From positions 1-5,451 of the forward strand of contig JAJYZY010000151.1 of assembly GCA_021799715.1 (NCBI GenBank): a stretch of DNA of 5,451 bases, read 5' to 3'. Of this stretch, positions 1 to 4,311 are shown piece by piece; position 1 is the stretch's first letter, and every line of letters begins with the position of its first letter. The position numbers were made by a program, and so were the translations under genes. Under the pieces are notes generated by a model. The model did no database searches. It was not told the DNA's origin and saw only the letters and a program-made list of their open reading frames with translations. The stretch is from Planctomycetota bacterium (GTDB lineage Bacteria; Planctomycetota; Phycisphaerae; WQYP01).

Positions 1-10
1 AATGCTTGAT

Positions 11-131
11 GTTATACTCCGTGCGGTCCCCGGTGAAACGTCACTGAAAAATGAAAAGCGTGGATACGTTCTGATTTCGCGCCAATAATAGGCCATCAGG
101 ATGTCCCGTTGATAGCCGTGCGGAGTATAAC
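11..131. repeat. 121-bp element with terminal inverted repeats (MITE-like)
   Basis: The segment begins GTTATACTCCGTGCGG (11-26) and ends CCGTGCGGAGTATAAC (116-131). The ends are inverted repeats matching at 14 of 16 positions, with the outer 10 bp perfect. The interior is not palindromic and has no convincing ORF. A diverged relative of the left end and interior occurs at about 1162-1262; both share the order GTGCGG, ACGTCACT, GGATAC and ATCAGGATGTCCCG. A short size, terminal inverted repeats, no coding capacity and a second copy in the same window suggest a small non-autonomous mobile or repetitive element. No clear target-site duplication is seen. Confidence 0.5.
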
Positions 132-289
132 TCATTGCCAGCGCACCAAAGCCACGCCCCCGCGCGGGTGACGCGGCGGTTTGCGGGACCGCCGACGATT
201 CCCGCGCGAATTCGGGAGCTGGAAATAATTGCAGCGCGTCATTCGCTCCGGGCATATAAATGGGGTATACTACATTGGCAGTGTAGCCG
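132..289 (+). other. Upstream region of the PhoU-family gene with two stem-loops
   Basis: No coding region is supported here. Two stem-loops are visible: CGGCGGT/ACCGCCG at 174-180 and 188-194 with a 7-nt loop, and TTCCCG/CGGGAG around 199-218, which has an 8-nt loop and one wobble pair. Both lie upstream of the probable promoter at 266-271. They are therefore more likely to belong to an upstream transcript, or to be DNA structures, than to be a leader attenuator. No T-run follows either stem, so an intrinsic terminator is not supported. Confidence 0.35.
243..271 (+). promoter_or_regulatory. Probable promoter of the PhoU-family gene
   Basis: A good -10 hexamer, TATACT, sits at 266-271. The -35 position (about 243-248) is a poor match to TTGACA, so this promoter would be weak or activator-dependent. 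A start near 278 would give a leader of about 30 nt to the GTG at 308. No pho-box-like direct repeat was recognised. Confidence 0.4.
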
Positions 290-307
290 TTGTCTGTGGA
301 GCAATCC

Positions 308-958
308 GTGTCAGTTCAGTTTGTTGAAGCTTTGGAACTCCTGCATCATCGGTGCGTGGATATGGCCGCTCTGGTTCAGGGCGCGGTGGAGCAGGTTACA
401 CAGGCGGTAATTCATTGCCGGCCTGACATTGCCCAGGGCGTGCGTGATACCGAAGATCAGATTGACGCCGAGGAAGTGAAAATTGAGCGGGCGGCCATCA
501 ACATGCTCTCGGAGCATCAGCCCACCGCCTCTGATCTGCGCACGGTTTTTGCCATTGTAAAAATCAACAGCGACCTGGAACGCATCGGCGATTGTGCGTA
601 TAACATCGCGCAGATGGTGCCGTCATTTTCCGCGACAGTATCACAAATTCCGCATGAATTAAGGACCATGGCCGAATCAACGCTTAAGCAGGTGGATGAC
701 ACCACGAAATGCCTGGGGCTAAGCGATCCGGCCTTGGCATCGGAAGTGTGCCGGGGCGACGACGTTATCGATGCACTTTACCATCAGATTTATCAGGATT
801 TGCAGGCAGGCATGGTGGCGGACACGCACAATGTGCCGGCTGATCTGGCGATGATCATGATCGCCAAGAATTTTGAACGCATCGCTGATCATTGCACGAA
901 TATTGCCGAGGAAGTGGTATTCCTGGTGCGTGGGCAGATTATCCGGCATGTGCATTAA
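308..958 (+). CDS. phoU: PhoU-family phosphate signalling protein
   Basis: The product is a 216-residue PhoU-like protein, the usual length for the two-repeat family. PhoU proteins are cytoplasmic all-helical regulators that link the PstSCAB phosphate transporter to the PhoR/PhoB two-component system, and they bind metal clusters. The family's E-R-I-x-D signature appears once per repeat: DLERIGDCAYNIA near the end of the first half, and FERIADHCTNIAEEVVFLV near the C-terminus. I chose the GTG start at 308 because GGAG (298-301) lies 6 nt upstream and the product then begins in register with PhoU N-termini (MSVQFVEALELL). An in-frame TTG at 290 would add six residues but has no ribosome-binding site. 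The stop is TAA. No pst, phoR or phoB gene is visible on either side; pst genes could lie upstream of the window. The family call is firm, the exact signalling role inferred. Confidence 0.9.
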   Translation: MSVQFVEALELLHHRCVDMAALVQGAVEQVTQAVIHCRPDIAQGVRDTEDQIDAEEVKIERAAINMLSEHQPTASDLRTVFAIVKINSDLERIGDCAYNIAQMVPSFSATVSQIPHELRTMAESTLKQVDDTTKCLGLSDPALASEVCRGDDVIDALYHQIYQDLQAGMVADTHNVPADLAMIMIAKNFERIADHCTNIAEEVVFLVRGQIIRHVH

Positions 959-959
959 C

Positions 960-1025
960 CGGTACCAACGTACCGCCAGGCAAAACCCTACCGGATTCCC
1001 TTAGCCGCACGGCGGAAGCCTGCGG
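960..1025 (+). terminator. Two stem-loops after phoU; possible terminator without a T-tract
   Basis: Immediately after the stop codon, CGGTAC (960-965) pairs with GTACCG (970-975) around a CAAC loop. A stronger hairpin follows at 1005-1025: CCGCA/TGCGG and GGC/GCC, one bulged C, closed by a GGAA (GNRA-type) tetraloop. Neither is followed by a run of T, so classical intrinsic termination is not shown. They may stabilise the 3' end of the mRNA or mark a Rho-dependent end. Confidence 0.3.
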
Positions 1026-1137
1026 TTCGGCCGGTTTGGCAATCAAAACCCGTTTAAGAGCCGCGCCAACTGTAACGCTTCACCGATTGACCACCCATCT
1101 CGCCAACCCATGGCCATATTGTCACCCGGTTTTGGAC

Positions 1138-1164
1138 CGCAAAAGACGCAAAGAACGCAAAGAT
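1138..1164 (+). repeat. Three tandem 9-bp units (CGCAAAGA type)
   Basis: Three consecutive 9-bp units read CGCAAAAGA, CGCAAAGAA and CGCAAAGAT. From memory, similar 9-bp-period motifs recur in intergenic regions of planctomycetes and verrucomicrobia with no assigned function. Here the array directly abuts the element at 1162-1262. Confidence 0.6.
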
Positions 1165-1262
1165 ATACCCTGTGCGGCTCTTGGCGATACGTCACTAAAA
1201 CCCGAAAAGTGCGGATACATTCGGATTTTGCGGCAAAAACACAGGATCAGGATGTCCCGATT
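1162..1262. repeat. Diverged copy of the 11-131 element
   Basis: Aligning from GATATACCCTGTGCGG (1162-1177) against GTTATACTCCGTGCGG (11-26) gives 13 of 16 matches. Similarity continues through ACGTCACT, GAAAAG, GGATAC and ATCAGGATGTCCCG (1246-1259). The right end differs: the GGAGTATAAC terminus of the first copy is not recognisable, and the sequence runs into the next repeat family at about 1257. This copy therefore appears right-truncated or overwritten. Confidence 0.5.
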
Positions 1263-1372
1263 GCGGATCACAATTAGCGCCTCACCGTTTATCCGTGCCA
1301 TCCGTTTAATCCGTGGTTCCCTCACATCCACTTCCATATTCAGGATCGGCTTAAACTCCCGGATTCAATAAC
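1257..1372. repeat. 116-bp direct repeat, copy 1
   Basis: This copy matches 1494-1609 at 109 of 116 positions by eye. It contains a 9-bp-period triplet at 1291-1317: ATCCGTGCC, ATCCGTTTA, ATCCGTGGT. All seven differences from copy 2 are transitions, as expected for neutral drift after duplication. The segment lies between convergent genes and has no supported coding role. Confidence 0.75.
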
Positions 1373-1374
1373 AG

Positions 1375-1401
1375 ACCACGGATTTCTCGGATCGCACGGA
1401 T
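1375..1401. repeat. Inverted 9-bp-period triplet (ACGGAT type)
   Basis: The units ACCACGGAT, TTCTCGGAT and CGCACGGAT are the reverse-complement form of the triplets inside the two direct repeats, matching at 23 of 27 positions. Together with 1528-1554 it bounds a 180-bp unit (1375-1554) that begins ACCACGGAT and ends ATCCGTGGT. This is the arrangement expected of a terminal-inverted-repeat element. Confidence 0.6.
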
Positions 1402-1428
1402 GTTCGAAGATTTGTGGCGGAGGGCGGT

Positions 1429-1449
1429 GCACACCACGTCGCCGTGTGC
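1429..1449. other. Stem-loop inside the repeat unit
   Basis: GCACAC (1429-1434) can pair with GTGTGC (1444-1449) across a 9-nt loop. It lies midway between the 1375-1401 triplet and repeat copy 2. No function can be assigned and the pairing could be chance. Confidence 0.25.
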
Positions 1450-1493
1450 TGCGGAGAATTGTACCTATGGTCGCACGCAACGGGCTCGCCGCA

Positions 1494-1609
1494 CCGATCG
1501 CGGATCACAACTAGCGCCTCACCGTTTATCCGTGCCATCCGTTTAATCCGTGGTTCCCTCACGTTCACTTCCATATCCGGGATCGGCTTAAACTCCCAGA
1601 TTCAATAAC
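1494..1609. repeat. 116-bp direct repeat, copy 2
   Basis: This is the second copy of the 1257-1372 repeat, 237 bp downstream in the same orientation and about 94% identical. Its 9-bp-period triplet is at 1528-1554. It ends 23 bp before the stop codon of the Fur-family gene, so transcripts of that minus-strand gene would run into it. It could fold with the inverted triplet at 1375-1401 and shape the 3' end of that mRNA. Confidence 0.75.
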
Positions 1610-1632
1610 GGTGATTACACAGAATCCCGGCT

Positions 1633-2085
1633 CTAACGGGCTGGCGGGTCATCGAGCCTTCGGCCGAGAATTTGAAAGCGGTGGGCCACGGATACAAAGC
1701 CCATTTCCTGGGCAATGCGGTCGCGCAGGGCGGCGATTTCCGGACTGGAAAAGGGAATGATTTTCCCCGTACGCACGTCCACCAGATGATCGTGTCCGCG
1801 TTGCGTACCGACAAAATCATAGTAACTCTGCTTTCCGGTGCCGAAAAAAATCTGATTGACCAGCAGACATTCAACCAGATGTTTGAGCGTGCGGTACACA
1901 GTGGCCTTGCTGACGCGGTGCTGCTGCCGGCGCAAGGCCAGCAGCAATTCTTCAGCTTCAAACGGACGATCAAAACTTTGAATCACTTCCAGCACCACGC
2001 GCCGCTCCTGCGTGTACTTTTGTCCATGCTCATGCAGAAAGGTCTTAAAGATTTCCTGTGCTGATTCCATTAACCGATTATCCAT
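1633..2085 (-). CDS. fur: Fur-family metal-responsive transcriptional repressor
   Basis: The product has 150 residues, the usual Fur-family length. An N-terminal winged-helix domain (about 1-90) carries the recognition helix SKATVYRTLKHL (59-70). A C-terminal dimerisation domain (about 95-145) carries H-D-H (98-100), TGKIIPF and the conserved histidine of VAHRFQ (135). Classical members bind Fe(II) or another metal and repress uptake or stress genes. Several usual ligands are changed: both cysteines of the first CxxC are D103 and T106, the helix-2 histidine appears to be P41, and the glutamate of the I-E motif appears to be A118. Loss of the structural-zinc cysteines also occurs in some proteobacterial Fur proteins; the subfamily (Fur, Zur, PerR, Mur) cannot be settled. 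I chose the ATG at 2085; the ATG at 2070 is an alternative, and neither has a clear Shine-Dalgarno. An upstream ATG at 2160 would overlap the divergent promoter and is unlikely. The stop is TAG. Confidence 0.88.
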   Translation of the reverse strand: MDNRLMESAQEIFKTFLHEHGQKYTQERRVVLEVIQSFDRPFEAEELLLALRRQQHRVSKATVYRTLKHLVECLLVNQIFFGTGKQSYYDFVGTQRGHDHLVDVRTGKIIPFSSPEIAALRDRIAQEMGFVSVAHRFQILGRRLDDPPAR

Positions 2086-2116
2086 CGGGTAAAGGCATTG
2101 GGCAAATGGACCGCTT

Positions 2117-2145
2117 TTCACCGGTTGGATCCGCCCGGCTATAAT
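2117..2145 (+). promoter_or_regulatory. Promoter of the VWA-domain gene
   Basis: A perfect TATAAT -10 box lies at 2140-2145. A 4-of-6 -35 match (TTCACC, 2117-2122) stands 17 bp upstream. Initiation would fall near 2152, giving a leader of about 38 nt to the ATG at 2190. On the opposite strand, an extended -10 (TGGTATTAT, 2149-2141) could serve the Fur-family gene, so the two promoters would overlap face to face. Confidence 0.55.
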
Positions 2146-2155
2146 ACCAGTATTA
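2142..2155. promoter_or_regulatory. Palindromic operator candidate between the Fur and VWA genes
   Basis: TAATAC-CA-GTATTA is a perfect 6-2-6 palindrome. It overlaps the +strand -10 box, the inferred +1, and the candidate minus-strand -10. It is AT-rich like Fur/PerR-family boxes but is not the canonical GATAAT-based Fur box. Its location makes it the natural site for autoregulation by the adjacent Fur homologue and for co-control of the VWA gene. This is inference. Confidence 0.5.
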
Positions 2156-2189
2156 CGCAATGGGTCGGTCTAAAACAGGATACGCCGCG

Positions 2190-3332
2190 ATGCTTTTTAA
2201 TTATGGTGAATTTAACGGATCGGAATTTCCCACAGCCGAGAGCCTGTTTGGCAATCAGAGCATTTTTGATTTTATACTCACCTACGGGGATCAGGCCCTG
2301 GAAGCTCTGGCCAAACTGGAGCCCGTGGACGCACATTTGATCGATCAGTTGATGAAGGACGGCATGCTGGAAAAGGCGGCCGGCAAATTCCGGCTCACGC
2401 CGCGCGCCGTTAATGCCATGCAGCGCAAGGCGCTGATGGAAATTTTCGCCCATTTGCCCCGCGGCAGCCGCGACGGCCATCCGACCGCCAACGCCGGGGC
2501 GGGCGCGGAGCGGCTGGAGGGCACGCGGAAATATCAGTTTGGCGATCCGGTGAGCGAACTGGATATGCACCAATCGCTGCGCAACGCCATGACGCGCGCG
2601 GCCATGGCCGGCAACGCGCCGGGCATACCCATTGCGTTTGATGAGCGGGACCTGGAGTTGCATCTGCTGGAGGGAACCACGGCGTGCGCTTTATGTATTC
2701 TGGTGGATATGTCGGGCAGCATGATGCGCCATGGCCGATTTCTGGCGGCGAAAAAAGTGGCCATGGCTTTAACGGCGCTGGTTCGACAGCGCTTTGTTCA
2801 GGATACCGTGGATATTGTCGGATTTTACAGCACGGCAACGGTGGTTCCCGAACAGCGCCTGCCGCTGCTGATGCCCAAGCCCGTATCCACGCATCAATAT
2901 GAAATTGAAGTGCATATTCCACTATCACAGGCGGAAAAAACCCATCAACACTTTACGAATCTGCAATTGGGGATGCGGATGGCAAGGCGGATTTTAGCTT
3001 CCCGCCCCGCCGAACAAAAACAGATGTTCATCATCACCGATGGGCAGCCCACAGCGCATGTCAGCGGCGATATGCTGCATTTATTGTATCCGCCGCGGCG
3101 GGAAACCGCGGTGGCAACCTTGCGTGAAGCGCTGACCTGCTGCCGGGCGGGCATACGGGTGGCAAGCTTTGCGCTGATTGAAGATTATTGGGATATGGAA
3201 TGGGTGGAATTTGTGGATCAACTGACGCGCCTGTGCCGGGGCGTGGCGTTTTATTGCACCGGTGATAACTTGGCGGGGTGCGTGATGGAGAGTTATTTAA
3301 GCGGCAAAAAAAGCAAAACATTTATCACCTGA
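2190..3332 (+). CDS. VWA-domain protein, COG4867-like
   Basis: A 380-residue cytoplasmic protein with no signal peptide or membrane segment. Residues about 1-165 are a family-specific region containing YQFGDPVSELDMHQSLRNA, followed by a C-terminal von Willebrand factor A domain. The metal-ion-dependent adhesion site is intact: D173-M-S175-G-S177, T256 and the aspartate D284 in IITDGQPTAH. The order of YxFGDP, LDxHxxxRNA, DxSGSM, AKKVAMAL, ITDGxPTAH and a YPP segment matches my memory of COG4867 proteins. Such VWA proteins are commonly encoded next to a MoxR or Mg-chelatase-type AAA+ ATPase and are thought to act as its substrate- or metal-binding partner; none is present here. The ATG at 2190 has AGGA nine bases upstream; an ATG at 2160 would leave almost no leader after the inferred start site. 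The gene is divergent from the Fur homologue and probably shares its operator. Its biological role is unknown. Confidence 0.85.
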   Translation: MLFNYGEFNGSEFPTAESLFGNQSIFDFILTYGDQALEALAKLEPVDAHLIDQLMKDGMLEKAAGKFRLTPRAVNAMQRKALMEIFAHLPRGSRDGHPTANAGAGAERLEGTRKYQFGDPVSELDMHQSLRNAMTRAAMAGNAPGIPIAFDERDLELHLLEGTTACALCILVDMSGSMMRHGRFLAAKKVAMALTALVRQRFVQDTVDIVGFYSTATVVPEQRLPLLMPKPVSTHQYEIEVHIPLSQAEKTHQHFTNLQLGMRMARRILASRPAEQKQMFIITDGQPTAHVSGDMLHLLYPPRRETAVATLREALTCCRAGIRVASFALIEDYWDMEWVEFVDQLTRLCRGVAFYCTGDNLAGCVMESYLSGKKSKTFIT

Positions 3333-3350
3333 TGCCGCAGGCGGCGGTTA

Positions 3351-3515
3351 GGGGCCGCGCAAAAATAACTTCGCACTTTCCGGCGGGTTCTTTTGGCCGC
3401 AGGCTTCGTTATTCGCTCCTTACAGACCCATGCCATGGGTATGCGCGTCGCTCACGCCTCGCCGGCGGCCGAAACTCCCGCGCCGTAAAATATGAATTTA
3501 TTTTTACGCGGCCCC
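3351..3515. repeat. 165-bp palindromic (long hairpin) intergenic element
   Basis: The outer 18 bp, GGGGCCGCGCAAAAATAA (3351-3368) and TTATTTTTACGCGGCCCC (3498-3515), are inverted repeats with one mismatch. Complementarity continues inward to about 55 bp per arm with scattered mismatches and a 1-nt offset, including TTC/GAA, CCGGCG-type and GGCCGC blocks. The exact centre, position 3433, is the middle base of a perfect palindrome, ACCCATG-C-CATGGGT (3426-3440). The element fills most of the 183-bp gap between two convergent genes and ends precisely where the TAA of the minus-strand gene begins. As RNA it would fold into a long hairpin on either strand, so bidirectional termination or mRNA 3'-end protection is plausible. 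It may equally be a REP- or MITE-type mobile unit. It has no supported ORF. Confidence 0.7.
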
Positions 3516-4085
3516 TTATGCGGGCCAGGTTTGAAATTGCTCCAATACCGGCGGCAAGACTTTCAGGCCGCGCTTTTTCGCAAGGCGCACATAATGATAC
3601 ATGCTGCGCCGATAATGCCGCTCCACGCGACGATCCACGGGAATGGCCCGCTTGCGCATCTGCTCGAAGGCCCATTGCCAAACATGATATTCTTCCAGGC
3701 ACCGGGGGCGAAATTTTTTGAAGCCTACGGCATGATGACCGACTTCATGCATGAAAATACAGACACTTACCGGGGATCGCGGTCGCGGGGCGGAAATCAT
3801 GCGGCGAACATCGCCATTGTTGTAATGCAATTCATACGCCACGCCGCTCATGCTGGAACGCCATTTCCGGATTGAAATTCCATAATGGGCCTTCATTTCC
3901 GCCACAAGCTGGTCGTAAAAGCGATGATGTTCACGAAATGGGACTTCCGAGAGCAGCGTGTACGTTGCGTTTTTCCCCCGTTGCTCCGATTTGTGACGTG
4001 TTTGCGGTGGCACCGCGCGAGTCGGCCTGACAGCCGGGACTGGATTTTTAAAAAACGCAAATAGGTCGAGTTGCCTCTCGGTCAT
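3516..4085 (-). CDS. Putative HExxH zinc metalloprotein, uncharacterised
   Basis: A 189-residue protein with a zincin-type motif HEVGH at 113-117. It is followed at 126-136 by PRCLEEYHVWQ, where E131 or E132 could be the third metal ligand of a gluzincin-like site. The N-terminus (about 1-45) is basic, proline-rich and probably disordered. The C-terminus is strongly basic (RRVERHYRRSMYHYVRLAKKRG), which could suit binding to nucleic acid or another polyanion. There is no signal peptide or membrane segment, so it is probably cytoplasmic. The ATG at 4085 is preceded by AGGA with a 7-nt spacer; the open frame extends to 4187, but the upstream part has no ribosome-binding site. It lies on the same strand as the COG1331-type gene, 226 bp downstream of it, so co-transcription is possible but not shown. 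I do not recognise a named family. Proteolytic activity is inferred from the motif alone. Confidence 0.75.
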   Translation of the reverse strand: MTERQLDLFAFFKNPVPAVRPTRAVPPQTRHKSEQRGKNATYTLLSEVPFREHHRFYDQLVAEMKAHYGISIRKWRSSMSGVAYELHYNNGDVRRMISAPRPRSPVSVCIFMHEVGHHAVGFKKFRPRCLEEYHVWQWAFEQMRKRAIPVDRRVERHYRRSMYHYVRLAKKRGLKVLPPVLEQFQTWPA

Positions 4086-4311
4086 TGTTTTTTCCTGCTT
4101 CAAACACATCGCCGGAAATATTTTATCGGCCAACGTCAAGCTGTTTCTTAAAAGAATCCAAGCGCGAAACTGTCGAAAGGCAAACAATTGAACGACTCTC
4201 CACGGAATGCCCGGCTCCTATGTATGATTCACATCAGGTATGGCACGGCCACGCCCATCATTGTGCCGCAAGTTTCCACCGCGCCGCGGAACGATCCACC
4301 GGCGCACGGCC
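4086..4311 (-). other. Intergenic region upstream of the HExxH gene
   Basis: No gene is supported. The AGGA at 4096-4093 is the ribosome-binding site of the downstream gene. On the minus strand, TTGACG and AT-rich TAAAAT/TATTTC segments occur about 20-50 bases before that site, but no pair has correct -35/-10 spacing, so a promoter cannot be assigned. Just after the stop of the COG1331-type gene, CGCCG...CGGCG could form a short stem, but no T-run follows. Confidence 0.3.

Noticed and set aside
11..131. Complete insertion sequence
   Set aside because: There is no transposase or room for one; only a small non-coding element can be supported.
174..218. Riboswitch or attenuator ahead of phoU
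   Set aside because: The stem-loops lie upstream of the probable -10 box, and no known riboswitch core was recognised.
892..1371. Long + strand open frame from the end of phoU into the repeats
   Set aside because: It overlaps the conserved end of phoU in another frame and then runs through non-coding repeats. It has no ribosome-binding site and no recognisable domain.
1257..1609. Possible CRISPR array
   Set aside because: There are only two long copies 237 bp apart, no regular spacers and no cas genes.
2142..2155. Canonical Fur box
   Set aside because: The palindrome does not match GATAATGATAATCATTATC closely enough; it is reported only as an operator candidate.
2139..2663. Minus-strand open frame opposite the VWA gene
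   Set aside because: It is antisense to a gene with clear domain evidence, and its translation shows no family motif.
3278..3721. Plus-strand open frame across the palindromic element
   Set aside because: It crosses the end of the VWA gene, the hairpin element and the antisense of the HExxH gene, with no ribosome-binding site or motif.
4086..4187. N-terminal extension of the HExxH protein to an ATG at 4187
   Set aside because: The extension has no ribosome-binding site, whereas the ATG at 4085 has AGGA at good spacing and begins the compact MTERQLDLF sequence.
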